Below the pieces are notes generated by a model, which was given only the letters and a program-made list of their open reading frames with translations, made no database searches and was not told the DNA's origin. Source: Rhodoferax koreense (GTDB taxonomy: Bacteria; Pseudomonadota; Gammaproteobacteria; Burkholderiales; Burkholderiaceae_C). From it: a stretch of 64,000 bases of DNA. A program made the translations under genes and the position numbers. The stretch spans positions 2,604,001 to 2,668,000 of the forward strand of contig NZ_CP019236.1 of assembly GCF_001955695.1 (NCBI RefSeq). Direction: 5' to 3'. Each line of letters begins with the position of its first letter. The stretch's first letter is position 1. Shown one piece after another: positions 1 through 12,800 of the stretch.

Positions 1-226
1 TGGGGCTGTCGAGCAGGCCGCGGCGCCGGTTCTCGTCATAGGTCTTGCGCTTGTCCTCGTCCGCCAACACCTCATAGGCCTCCTGCACCGCGCGAAACCG
101 CTGCGCCGCGTCGGGCGATGGATTGCGGTCGGGATGGGTCTGCGCGGCTTTTTGCCGGAAAGCCTTCTTGATGTCAGCCAGGGAGGCCGAACTGCTCAGG
201 CCAAGGGCCGCGTAGTGGTCTTGCAT
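1..226 (-). CDS. J-domain (DnaJ-like) protein, 5' part only
   Basis: The first 75 codons of a J-domain protein are visible; the rest lies off the left edge. The start ATG is at 226-224. The sequence begins MQDHYAALGL and carries the HPD signature at residues 31-33 between helices II and III, followed by a typical helix III/IV (FRAVQEAYEVLADE). J-domains stimulate the ATPase of Hsp70 (DnaK). With only the J-domain visible, full DnaJ, CbpA and a small J-only protein cannot be told apart. No glycine-rich linker is visible before the edge. A hairpin with a T-run lies 36 nt upstream of the start codon on the same strand (see 262-291), so expression may be attenuated. The J-domain call is secure; the exact subfamily is not. 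Confidence 0.9.
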   Translation of the reverse strand, partial: MQDHYAALGLSSSASLADIKKAFRQKAAQTHPDRNPSPDAAQRFRAVQEAYEVLADEDKRKTYDENRRRGLLDSP

Positions 227-261
227 GCTTGCTTCTTGTTGCTCCATCGGCGCCCCATCGC

Positions 262-291
262 AAAAAAAGACAGCCGCTAGGGCTGTCTTTT
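262..291 (-). terminator. Intrinsic terminator or attenuator hairpin upstream of the J-domain gene
   Basis: Read on the minus strand there is an 11-bp perfect stem (AAAAGACAGCC / GGCTGTCTTTT) with a 5-nt loop, followed by seven T residues. It sits between the minus-strand J-domain start (226) and any upstream promoter. No minus-strand gene ends in front of it, so it is not an ordinary end-of-gene terminator. A TAAAAT -10-like box at 328-323 (minus) would start a leader of about 55 nt that ends here. The + strand version has only four Ts. Confidence 0.55.
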
Positions 292-520
292 GGCATCGCA
301 AACACGGGCTTGGTTCCCTTCCATTTTACCCGTTGCAGCCTCGCCCCCGGCTGTAGGCGGGTTTTCGCGCCCCGGCAGCCCGCCAACCGGCGGACCGCGC
401 GTGATCCATCCAACCCTGGATCGGGCTTCCTGAATTCATCGACCGCCCGGATCGATCACCGATACCATCAAAAATTTAAGAAGTATCAGGTTTTGGACAA
501 TCTATTTTTGGAGTTTTATT

Positions 521-530
521 TGGTATAAAT
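521..530 (+). promoter_or_regulatory. Candidate extended -10 element for the giant surface-protein gene
   Basis: TGGTATAAAT fits the extended -10 form TGnTATAAT with one mismatch. It lies in the AT-rich island about 280 bp upstream of the likely start codon. Position and composition are the only support, and no -35 is recognisable at 16-18 bp. Confidence 0.3.
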
Positions 531-805
531 GTATGCAAAAATAAAACAAAAGACAAAAGAAACATAAAGATACAAATAGGTGTTTGTCGGAATTGTTAGT
601 CTCATCATGAACTTAAATGAACTGTTTGATCTGATTAAATCTAGAAACAATAGATTACATAAAAGATTTCTTTCAAACGTCAAAACTACGGTTCGACAGG
701 TTTACGAATACTTACATATAACGTAAATTGTTTTCTATCTGGTCCGGATACCTGCTTCCGGATCGATCACGTGTCATGGGCGAGTTGGCAAAGCACCGGA
801 TGGTC

Positions 806-3800
806 ATGAAGATGAAGAATCTCCTGCATGGGATGAACAGCGCCGGGATTCGGCTGCTATGGCTATGGCTGGCCCTGACTGTTCAGGCGGCTCTGGCGGC
901 AACCTCGGTGACGAACACGGCCACCATCGCGCCGCCGGTGGGCGTCACGGATGTCATTGGGGGGTGCGACACGGCCGTCCCGCCGAACTGCACTGGCAAC
1001 AACACCTCGACCGTTACCGCCGCCGTCTGGTCCGCCACGCTCACGAAGTCCGCTTCGCCCGCTTCCGGCACCGTGATCCTGCCCGGTTCACTCGTCACCT
1101 ACACGCTGTCGGTCAACGTGACCGGTGCCGTCACCTCGAGCCCGGTGGTACTCACGGACACGCTGGGTACCGGCCTGTCGTTCGGCGCCATCACCGCCAA
1201 CGCCGGCGGCTTCACCGCCAACACCGCCAGCAACCCTTTGAGCTTTACCCTGCCTGCCGGCGCAGCGATCGGCATTCACACCATCCAGTACACGGCGCAG
1301 GTCGCGGCGAATGCGACTGGCAGCGTCGGCAATTCGGTGGTTGGCGCCGGCAACTGCACCGCCGCCGCGCCCTGCACCACGAGCCATCCCCTGGGCGCGT
1401 TGACGGTCGGCAAGCAGTTGACGGCGGAAAGCGGTAGCCAGACCGGCATCGCCGAGCCGGGCGAAACCCTGACCTACACCATCACCATCACCAATTCCAG
1501 CGGCACGGCCGTCAGCAACTACGCGCTGACAGACACCTTGGGCGCCGGGCTGACGTTTTCCAGCGCCACGCTCGGCGGCGTGCGCACGGGGCAGAATGTC
1601 AACTGGACGAATCTCAGCATCCCGGCGAACGGCTCCTTGCAGGTCACCGTGGTGGCAACGGTCGATTCGCCAATCGCCACGGCCAGCGTCCGCAACCTGG
1701 CCAAGCGCACCGGCGATCCGGACCCTGCCTGCGGCAGCGCGGCCTGCGTGGTGACGCCCACAGCGACCTCGGTGACGGTCGCGAAGACCTCCAATCCGGC
1801 CAGTGGCACCACGGTGATACCGGGCCAGACCATCACCTACACCTTGACCGCCACGGTCACGGGAGCCTCGACGACTTCCGCCAATGTGATCACCGACACA
1901 CTGGGTGCCGGCCAGACCTTTGGCAGCGTCGTTCCCGGGAGCATCTTCGCGCTCGGCGGGACGGGCAATGTGCGCACTTTCACCATGCCTGCCGGCACGG
2001 CCGCAGGCACGTATTCAGTGAGCTACACCGCAGCGGTCAATGCGGGCGCCGCCGCGGGTTCGGTCACCAATTCCGTGAGCGGGGTGCCATGCACGACGGC
2101 AGGAGGCTGCACCACCGATCACCCGGTGGGCGCGATCGGCATCACCAAGGCGCTGACGGGCGAGAGCGGCAGCCAGGCTGGCACGGCGGAGGCCGGCGAA
2201 CAGCTGAGCTACACCCTCACGCTGAGCAACCCGACGGCCACGGCGGTGAGCGGCTACGCTTTGACCGACACCCTGAGCGCCGGGCTGAGCTTCGTGAGCG
2301 CCAGCCTGGGCGGCGTGAACAGCGGGCAGAACGTCAACTGGAGCAACCTGACGATTCCCGCCAACGGCACGCTGCAGGTGACAGTGGTGGCGCTGGTCGG
2401 CCCGATTGGCAGCATCAACGTGAGCAACCTGGCCAAGCCCACGGGCGGCCCGGACCCGGCGTGCCCGAGCGCGGCCTGCGTGGTCACCCCGACCACCAGC
2501 ACGGTGACCGTGGCCAAGACCGCCAACACCGCCAGCGGCACGACCGTGATTCCCGGCCAGACCCTGACCTACACGCTGACGGCCACCGTCACCGGCGCCA
2601 ACACCACTGGGCCGACCGTGCTGACCGACACCATGAGCGCCGGCCAGACCTACGTCGGCGTGAGCAGCGCCGGCGGCTTCACCGTGGGCACGGTCAGCCC
2701 GCTGGTGCACACCTTCACCTTGCCGGCCAACACCCCGGCCGGCACCTATGCGGTGAGCTACACCGTGACGGTCAACGCCGGGGCGACCGGCGCGCTGGGC
2801 AACAGCGTGAGCGGCGTGCCCTGCAGCGCCGGGGGCGTGTGCACGACGACCCATCCCGTGGGCGCCATCGGCGTGGCCAAGGCGCTGGCGGCGGAAAGCG
2901 GCAGCCGCGCGGGCATCGCCGAGCCGGGCGAAACCCTGACCTACACCATCACGCTGAGCAACCCGGCGGCCGCGCCGGTGACGGGTTATGCGCTGACCGA
3001 CATCCTGAGCGCGGGGCTGAGCTACGTCAGCTCGACATCGGGTGGTGTCAATGCCGGGCAGACCACCAACTGGAGCGGCCTGACGATCCCGTCCAATGGC
3101 ACGCTGGCGATCATGGTGGTGGCCACGGTGAACACCCCGATCACGCTGGCCAGCGTGAGCAACCTGGCCAAGCAGACCGGCGACCCCGACCCGGGCTGCC
3201 CAAGCGTGGCCTGTGTGCAGACACCCACCGCCAGCACCGTGACGGTGGCCAAGAGTTCCTTCCCGGCCACCGGCACTCCCGCGATCGCGGGGCAGACCAT
3301 CACCTACACCATCATCGCCACGGTGACAGGCGGCAAGACGACCACACCGACGGTGTTCACCGACACCCTGGGCAGCGGGCAGACCTTCGGCAGCGTCACG
3401 GCCGCCGGCGTGTTCACGGTGGGGGGCTCGGGCAACACGCGCACCTTCACCCTGCCCAGCAACAGCATGGCCGGCACCTACTGGGTGAGCTACACCGCCA
3501 CGGTGAACGCCGGGGCGGTCAACGGCACCGTCAACAACAGCGTCACCGGCGCGCCTTGCACCACGGTGGGTGAGTGCACCACAGACCATCCGGTGGGCTC
3601 GATCGGCGTGGCCAAGGCACTGACCGGCGAGAGCGGCAGCCAGGCCGGCATCGCCGAGCCCAGCGAAACACTGACCTACACCATCACCCTGACCAATCCC
3701 ACCGGCGCACCGGTGACGAACTACGCATTGACCGATGTGCTCAGTGCCGGGCTGAGCTACGCGAGTTCGACGCCGGGCGGCGTGAACAGCGGGCAGACTA

Positions 3801-6800
3801 CAAGTTGGACCAATCTGACGATCCCCGCGAACAGTAGCCTGCAGGTCAAGGTGCTGGCCACGGTCAATACGCCGATCACGGTCGCCAGCATCCGTAACCT
3901 GGCCAAACCAACGGGCGACCCCGATCCGACTTGCCCAGGTGCGGCGTGTGTCGTCACACCGACGGCCAGCTCGGTCACGGTGGCCAAGACTTCCAGCCCG
4001 ACCAGCGGGACCCCGGTGCTGGCCGGCCAGGCGATCACCTATACGCTCACGGCCACGGTGTCTGGCGGCAATACCACCGCGCCCACGGTATTCACCGACA
4101 CGCTGGGCGGGGGACAGACGTTCGGGACCATCAGCCCCACCACCGATTTCACCTTTGGGGGAGCGGGTAACACCCGTACTTTCACCTTGCCCGCGGGCCA
4201 GCCGGCCGGTACCTATTCCGTGACCTACACGGCCACGGTGAACGCGGGTGCCAGCAGCTCGGTGAACAACGCCGTCACCGGTGTACCGTGTACGCCTGCG
4301 GCCAACTGCACCACCACACACCCGGTGGGCGCGATCGGCATCACCAAGGCGCTGACGGGCGAGAGCGGCAGCCAGGCTGGCACGGCGGAGGCCGGCGAAC
4401 AGCTGAGCTACACCCTCACGCTGAGCAACCCGACGGCCACGGCGGTAAGCGGCTACGCTTTGACCGACACCCTGAGCGCCGGGCTGAGCTTCGTGAGCGC
4501 CAGCCTGGGCGGCGTGAACAGCGGGCAGAACGTCAACTGGAGCAACCTGACGATTCCCGCCAACGGCACGCTGCAGGTGACGGTGGTGGCGCTGGTCGGC
4601 CCGATTGGCAGCATCAACGTGAGCAACCTGGCCAAGCCCACGGGCGGCCCGGACCCGGCGTGCCCGAGCGCGGCCTGCGTGGTCACCCCGACCACCAGCA
4701 CGGTGACCGTGGCCAAGACCGCCAACACCGCCAGCGGCACGACCGTGATTCCCGGCCAGACCCTGACCTACACGCTGACGGCCACCGTCACCGGCGCCAA
4801 CACCACTGGGCCGACCGTGCTGACCGACACCATGAGCGCCGGCCAGACCTACGTCGGCGTGAGCAGCGCCGGCGGCTTCACCGTGGGCACGGTCAGCCCG
4901 CTGGTGCACACCTTCACCTTGCCGGCCAACACCCCGGCCGGCACCTATGCGGTGAGCTACACCGTGACGGTCAACGCCGGGGCGACCGGCGCGCTGGGCA
5001 ACAGCGTGAGCGGCGTGCCCTGCAGCGCCGGGGGCGTGTGCACGACGACCCATCCCGTGGGCGCCATCGGCGTGGCCAAGGCGCTGGCGGCGGAAAGCGG
5101 CAGCCGCGCGGGCATCGCCGAGCCGGGCGAAACCCTGACCTACACCATCACGCTGAGCAACCCGGCGGCCGCGCCGGTGACGGGTTATGCGCTGACCGAC
5201 ATCCTGAGCGCGGGGCTGAGCTACGTCAGCTCGACATCGGGTGGTGTCAATGCCGGGCAGACCACCAGCTGGAGCGGCCTGACGATCCCGTCCAATGGCA
5301 CGCTGGCGATCACGGTGGTGGCCACGGTGAACACCCCGATCACGCTGGCCAGCGTGAGCAACCTGGCCAAGCAGACCGGCGACCCCGACCCCGGCTGCCC
5401 GAGCGTGGCCTGCGTGCAGACACCCACCGCCAGCACCGTGACGGTGGCCAAGGCCTCCAACCCGGCGACGGGGGCGACCGTGATCGCGGGGCAGACCATC
5501 ACCTACACCTTGACGGCCACGGTGACGGGCGGCAAGACGACCGCACCGACGGTGTTCACCGACACCCTGGGCAGCGGGCAGACCTTCGGCAGCGTCACGG
5601 CCGCCGGCGCGTTCACGGTGGGGGGCTCGGGCAATACGCGCACCTTCACATTGCCCAGCGACACCGTGGCCGGCACGTATGCGGTGAGCTACACCGCCAC
5701 GGTGAACGCCGGGGCGGTCAACGGCACGGTCAACAACAGCGTCACCGGCGCGCCTTGCACCACGGTGGGTGGATGCACCACGGACCATCCGGTGGGCTCG
5801 ATCGGCGTGGCCAAGGCACTGACCGGCGAGAGCGGCAGCCAGGCCGGCATTGCCGAGCCCGGCGAAACACTGACCTACACCATCACCCTGACCAATACCA
5901 CCGGCGCACCGGTGACGAACTACGCGTTGACCGATGTGCGAAGCCCGGGCCTCACCTATGTGAGCTCGAGCCCGACAGGGGCCAACGCCGGCCAGACCAC
6001 GAGTTGGACCGGGCTGACCATTCCGGCGAACGGTACGCTGCAACTGACGATCGTCTTCACCGTCAACTCGCCGATCACCACCGCCAACGTAAGCAACCTG
6101 GCCAAGCCCACGGGTGGCCCCGACCCTGCATGCCCCGGCGCGGCCTGCCCCGTCGTCCCGACCGTGAGTACGGTCACGGTGGCCAAGACTTCCAGTCCGC
6201 CCAACGGTTCGACCGTGATCCCCGGCCAGTCCCTCAGCTATACCTTGACCGTGACCGTCATCGGTGGCGATACAACTTCGCCGACCGTATTGACCGACAC
6301 CATGGGCAGCGGACAGACCTTCGGCAGCGTGGGTGCGAATGCCGGCTTCGGCTTCGCCACCATCAGCGCCCTGGTCCATACCTTCACCCTGCCGCAGGGC
6401 ACACCGGCGGGCACCTATTCGGTGACCTACACGACAACGGTGAATGCCGGGGCCACGACGGGCTCCGTGGACAACGCAGTGACCGGCGCGAACTGCGCCA
6501 CCATTGGAAGTTGCGCCACCGACCATCCTGTGGGCGCCATCACGGTGACCAAGGCGCTGACGGGCGAGAGCGGCAGCCAGGCTGGCACGGCGGAGGCCGG
6601 CGAACAGCTGAGCTACACCCTCACGCTGAGCAACCCGACGGCCACGGCGGTGAGCGGCTACGCTTTGACCGACACCCTGAGCGCCGGGCTGAGCTTCGTG
6701 AGCGCCAGCCTGGGCGGCGTGAACAGCGGGCAGAACGTCAACTGGAGCAACCTGACGATTCCCGCCAACGGCACGCTGCAGGTGACAGTGGTGGCGCTGG

Positions 6801-9800
6801 TCGGCCCGATTGGCAGCATCAACGTGAGCAACCTGGCCAAGCCCACGGGCGGCCCGGACCCGGCGTGCCCGAGCGCGGCCTGCGTGGTCACCCCGACCAC
6901 CAGCACGGTGACCGTGGCCAAGACCGCCAACACCGCCAGCGGCACGACCGTGATTCCCGGCCAGACCCTGACCTACACGCTGACGGCCACCGTCACCGGC
7001 GCCAACACCACTGGGCCGACCGTGCTGACCGACACCATGAGCGCCGGCCAGACCTACGTCGGCGTGAGCAGCGCCGGCGGCTTCACCGTGGGCACGGTCA
7101 GCCCGCTGGTGCACACCTTCACCTTGCCGGCCAACACCCCGGCCGGCACCTATGCGGTGAGCTACACCGTGACGGTCAACGCCGGGGCGACCGGCGCGCT
7201 GGGCAACAGCGTGAGCGGCGTGCCCTGCAGCGCCGGGGGCGTGTGCACGACGACCCATCCCGTGGGCGCCATCGGCGTGGCCAAGGCGCTGGCGGCGGAA
7301 AGCGGCAGCCGCGCGGGCATCGCCGAGCCGGGCGAAACCCTGACCTACACCATCACGCTGAGCAACCCGGCGGCCGCGCCGGTGACGGGTTATGCGCTGA
7401 CCGACATCCTGAGCGCGGGGCTGAGCTACGTCAGCTCGACATCGGGTGGTGTCAATGCCGGGCAGACCACCAACTGGAGCGGCCTGACGATCCCGTCCAA
7501 TGGCACGCTGGCGATCATGGTGGTGGCCACGGTGAACACCCCGATCACGCTGGCCAGCGTGAGCAACCTGGCCAAGCAGACCGGCGACCCCGACCCGGGC
7601 TGCCCAAGCGTGGCCTGTGTGCAGACACCCACCGCCAGCACCGTGACGGTGGCCAAGAGTTCCTTCCCGGCCACCGGCACTCCCGCGATCGCGGGGCAGA
7701 CCATCACCTACACCATCATCGCCACGGTGACAGGCGGCAAGACGACCACACCGACGGTGTTCACCGACACCCTGGGCAGCGGGCAGACCTTCGGCAGCGT
7801 CACGGCCGCCGGCGTGTTCACGGTGGGGGGCTCGGGCAACACGCGCACCTTCACCCTGCCCAGCAACAGCATGGCCGGCACCTACTGGGTGAGCTACACC
7901 GCCACGGTGAACGCCGGGGCGGTCAACGGCACCGTCAACAACAGCGTCACCGGCGCGCCTTGCACCACGGTGGGTGAGTGCACCACAGACCATCCGGTGG
8001 GCTCGATCGGCGTGGCCAAGGCGCTCACGGCGGAAAGCATCACCACGAATGGCATCGCCGAACCCGGCGAACTGCTGACCTACACCATCACACTGACAAA
8101 CCCCACGGGTGCCGCAGTCACCGGTTATGCGCTGACCGACAGGTTAAGCACAGGGTTGACCTATTCGAGCTCCACCCCGGTCGGCGCGAACAGTGGCCAG
8201 ACAACCGACTGGACGGGGCTGACGATTCCGGCCAACGGCAGCATCCAGCTCACCTTGGTGGCCACGGTGAACACACCGCTCACCACCGTCAATGTCAGCA
8301 ACCTGGCCAAGCCGGCGGGCGGCATCGACCCGGCCTGTCCGGGTGCGGGCTGCGTGGTGACGCCGACCAGCAGCGTCGTGACCGTGGCCAAGACCTCGAA
8401 TCCGGCCACAGGTGCGATCTTGGTTGCAGGGCAAACCGTGAGCTACACGCTGACGGTGACAGTCAGCGGAGCCAATACCGGTGCGGCGACCGTGCTGACC
8501 GATACGCTGGGCGGCGGCCAGACGTTCGGGAGCGTGACCAGTGTCGGTGCGTTCACGGTGGGCACGGTGAGCCCACTGGTCCACACTTTCACCTTGCCCG
8601 CGGGCCAGCCAGCCGGTACCTATTCCGTGACCTACACGGCCACGGTGAACGCGGGTGCCAGCGGCTCGGTGAATAACGCCGTCACCGGTGTACCGTGTAC
8701 GCCTGCGGCCAACTGCACCACCACGCACCCGGTGGGCGCGATCGGCATCACCAAGGCGCTGACGGGCGAGAGCGGCAGCCAGGCTGGCACGGCGGAGGCC
8801 GGCGAACAGCTGAGCTACACCCTCACGTTGAGCAACCCGACGGCCACGGCGGTAAGCGGCTACGCTTTGACCGACACCCTGAGCGCCGGGCTGAGCTTCG
8901 TGAGCGCCAGCCTGGGCGGCGTGAACAGCGGGCAGAACGTCAACTGGAGCAACCTGACGATTCCCGCCAACGGCACGCTGCAGGTGACGGTGGTGGCGCT
9001 GGTCGGCCCGATTGGCAGCATCAACGTGAGCAACCTGGCCAAGCCCACCGGCGGCCCGGACCCGGCGTGCCCGAGCGCGGCCTGCGTGGTCACCCCGACC
9101 ACCAGCACGGTGACCGTGGCCAAGACCGCCAACACCGCCAGCGGCACGACCGTGATTCCCGGCCAGACCCTGACCTACACGCTGACGGCCACCGTCACCG
9201 GCGCCAACACCACTGGGCCGACCGTGCTGACCGACACCATGAGCGCCGGCCAGACCTACGTCGGCGTGAGCAGCGCCGGCGGCTTCACCGTGGGCACGGT
9301 CAGCCCGCTGGTGCACACCTTCACCTTGCCGGCCAACACCCCGGCCGGCACCTATGCGGTGAGCTACACCGTGACGGTCAACGCCGGGGCGACCGGCGCG
9401 CTGGGCAACAGCGTGAGCGGCGTGCCCTGCAGCGCCGGGGGCGTGTGCACGACGACCCATCCCGTGGGCGCCATCGGCGTGGCCAAGGCGCTGGCGGCGG
9501 AAAGCGGCAGCCGCGCGGGCATCGCCGAGCCGGGCGAAACCCTGACCTACACCATCACGCTGAGCAACCCGGCGGCCGCGCCGGTGACGGGTTATGCGCT
9601 GACCGACATCCTGAGCGCGGGGCTGAGCTACGTCAGCTCGACATCGGGTGGTGTCAATGCCGGGCAGACCACCAGCTGGAGCGGCCTGACGATCCCGTCC
9701 AATGGCACGCTGGCGATCACGGTGGTGGCCACGGTGAACACCCCGATCACGCTGGCCAGCGTGAGCAACCTGGCCAAGCAGACCGGCGACCCCGACCCCG

Positions 9801-12800
9801 GCTGCCCAAGCGTGGCCTGTGCGCAGACACCCACCGCCAGCACGGTCACGATGAGCAAGACATCCAACCCGGTGAACGGCGTGACCGTCATCGCCGGCCA
9901 GACCCTCACCTATACCCTTTCGGTCAGGGTAAGCGGCGGTGACACCACGACCGCCACCGTGCTGACCGACACGCTGGGCAGCGGCCAGACTTTCGGCAGC
10001 CTCACGCCGGGCAGTCAGTTCGCCATGTCCGGCGCCGGCAACACTCGGACTTTCACCCTGCCTGCGGGTGTAGCGGCTGGCACCTATTCGGTGAGCTACA
10101 CAGCCTTGGTGAACGCGGGTGCGGTCACCGGCACGGTGAACAACGCCGTGACTTCCAGCAATGCCACATGTGAAACGGCCGGTGCTTGCGCCACCAATCA
10201 CCCCATCGGCGCCATCGGCCTCAACAAGGCGCTGACCGGTGAAAGCATCGCGCTCAACAACATTGCCCAGCCGGGTGAACAGCTGACCTACACCATCACC
10301 TTGACGAATCCGACGGGTATCGCGGTCACGGGCTATGCGCTGACGGACACCCTGAGCGCCGGGTTGACCTATGTGAGTTCCAGCCTGGGCGGCGTGAACA
10401 GCGGACAGAGCGTCAACTGGACCAACCTGAGCATTCCCGCCAATGGCCTGCTGCAGGTGACGGTGGTGGCCTTGGTAAACCCGATCGCCACCGCCTCGGT
10501 CAGCAACCTGGCCAAGCCAAGCGGCGCTCCCGATCCGAGCTGCCCGAGTGCTGCCTGCGTGGTGACGCCGACCATGACGACGGTGACCGTCGCCAAGAGT
10601 TCGAACCCGGCACCGGGCACGGTGGTGATTCCCGGCCAGACGATCACCTACACACTGACGGCCACGGTGATCGGGGCAGACACGGCGACGCCCACCGTGC
10701 TGACCGACACGCTTGGCAGCGGCCAGACCTTCGGCAGCATGACGCCCACGGCCAATTTCAGCTCGGGCGGCTCGGGCAATGTGCGGACCTTCACGCTGCT
10801 GGCGGGCAGGGCGGCGGGAACGTATTCCGTGACCTACACGGCCACCGTGAACGCGGGCGCGACCACGGGTCTGGTGAACAACGCGGTCAGCGGCGTGCCT
10901 TGCTCCGCAGTCGGCGCCTGCCAGACCGACCACCCGGTTGGCGCAGTGAGCGTGAACAAGGTGCTGACGGGCGAAAGCATCAACTCGAACGGGGTCGCCG
11001 AGGCGGGCGAGCTGCTGACCTACACCATCACGCTGGTCAATCCATCCACGGCGACGGTCACCGGGTACGCTTTGACCGACCGGCTCGGCACCGGGCTGAC
11101 CTATGTGAGCTCCACGCTCGGCGGGGTGAATGCCGGCCAGACGACCACCTGGGCATCGCTGACAGTTCCCGCAAACGGCACGCTCCAGGTCATCGTCGTG
11201 GCCAGGGTGAACGTCCCGATCGCCACCGCCGCCGTGAGCAACCTGGCCAAACCGACCGGCGGCGTCGACCCCGCCTGCCCGAGCAGCGGCTGCGTGGTGA
11301 TCCCGACGGCCAGCACCGTGAGCGTGGCCAAGGTGGCCAATCCGCCCAACGGCACGCCGGTGATTGCGGGCCAGACCATCACCTACACGCTGACCGCCAC
11401 GGTGAGTGGGTCGGCCACCGGCTCGCCCGTCGTGCTGACCGACACGCTCGGCAGCGGCCAGTCCTTCGGGTCGGTGATTCCTGGCAGCCCATTCGCAGCG
11501 GCCGGGGCGGGCAACGTGCGCACCTTCACCTTGCCGACGAATACGGTGGCTGGCAGCTACACCGTGAGCTACACGGCGACGGTCAACGCCGGCGCCGTCG
11601 CGGGAACGGTGAGCAACGTGGTGACCGGTGCGACCTGCACTTCCGGCGGCGTGTGTGCCACCGACCATCCCGTGGGCGCGATCAGCCTGGCCAAGGCGCT
11701 GACGGCGGAAAGCGGCAGCCAGGCCGGCATCGCCGAGCCCGGCGAAACCCTGACCTACACCATCACGTTGACCAACCCGACGCCGGCCCCGGTCACCGCC
11801 TACGCGCTGACCGATGCGTTGGGTGCCGGCCTGAGCTATGTGAGTTCCACGCTGGGCGGCGTCAATGCCGGCCAGACCACCAACTGGGCCGGCCTGACGA
11901 TCCCAGCCAGCGGCAGCCTGCAGGTGAACCTGTTGGCCAGGGTGAACGCCCCGATCACCACGGAAAGCGTGCGCAACATCGCCAAGTCGACGGGCAGCGC
12001 CGACCCAGCCTGTCCGAGTGCAGGCTGTGTCACGGTGCCCACCAGCAGCACGGTGACATTGACCAAGCTGTCCAACCCGGCCAGTGGCGCGACGGTGATG
12101 GCCGGCCAGACCATCACCTACACGCTGACAGCCACCGTCGTCGGCTCGCCGACCCCGGCGGCGACGGTGCTGACCGACACCATGGGCAGCGGGCAGACCT
12201 TCGGAGCGGTGACGTCCGCTGGCGTCTACAGCGCCGCGGGCACGGGCAACGCGCGCAGCTTCACGCTGCCGGCCGGCACGGTCGCCGGCACCTATTCCTT
12301 GACCTACACCGCGACCGTCAATGCCGCGGCGACCACCGGCACGGTGAACAACGTCGTGACGGGTGCGGCCTGCGCCGCGCCGGGGGCCTGCGCGACCGAC
12401 CATCCGGTGGGCGCGGTCACGCTGACCAAGGCGCTGACCGCGGAAAGCCTGGTCGCCGACGGCATCGCGCAGCCCGGTGAGCAACTGAGCTACACGATCA
12501 CGCTGGCCAATCCGAGCACCGTCGCGGTCACAGGCTACGCCCTGACCGACGTGTTGAGCCCGGGCTTGACCTATGTGAGTTCCACACCCGGCGGCGCCAA
12601 TGCCGGCCAGACGACGAATTGGCCTGCGCTCACGATTCCCGCGAACGGCACGCTGCAGGTATCGGTGGTGGCCAAGGTCGATACGACGCTTGCCGTGGCC
12701 AGCATCCACAACGTCGCCAAGCCCACCGGCGCGGAAGATCCGGCTTGCCCGAGCGCCGCCTGCGTGGTCAATCCGACGGCGGCCGATGTCAAGCCGAGCA

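Larger units (their letters stand above)
227..775. other. Intergenic region with AT-rich island
   Basis: I see no convincing gene here. From 300 to 460 the composition is ordinary. From about 470 to 730 it drops sharply; counting 481-720 gives 67 G/C of 240 (about 28%), against high GC in all flanking genes. An extended -10 match (TGGTATAAAT, 521-530, + strand) is the best promoter candidate for the giant gene, but no good -35 box is spaced for it. The island could be an H-NS/MvaT-type silencing target or simply an A-tract-rich promoter of the surface-protein locus. The short ORFs here have no recognisable features. Confidence 0.6.

Noticed and set aside
174..413. 79-codon minus-strand ORF over the J-domain gene start
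   Set aside because: It overlaps the real gene out of frame, spans the terminator hairpin and has no recognisable protein features.
2015..7993. A 1,992-codon open frame on the minus strand inside the giant gene
   Set aside because: It is the antisense of GC-rich in-frame repeats; the translation is low-complexity His/Gly/Arg/Ala with no domain, and it repeats with the same period as the real gene. The same holds for the minus frame at 8144-12805 and the + shadow frames at 2089-3573 and 4288-7977.
2145..9843. The near-identical blocks as transposable elements
   Set aside because: They are in frame, encode part of the protein, have no terminal inverted repeats and no transposase; duplication or conversion within the gene explains them.
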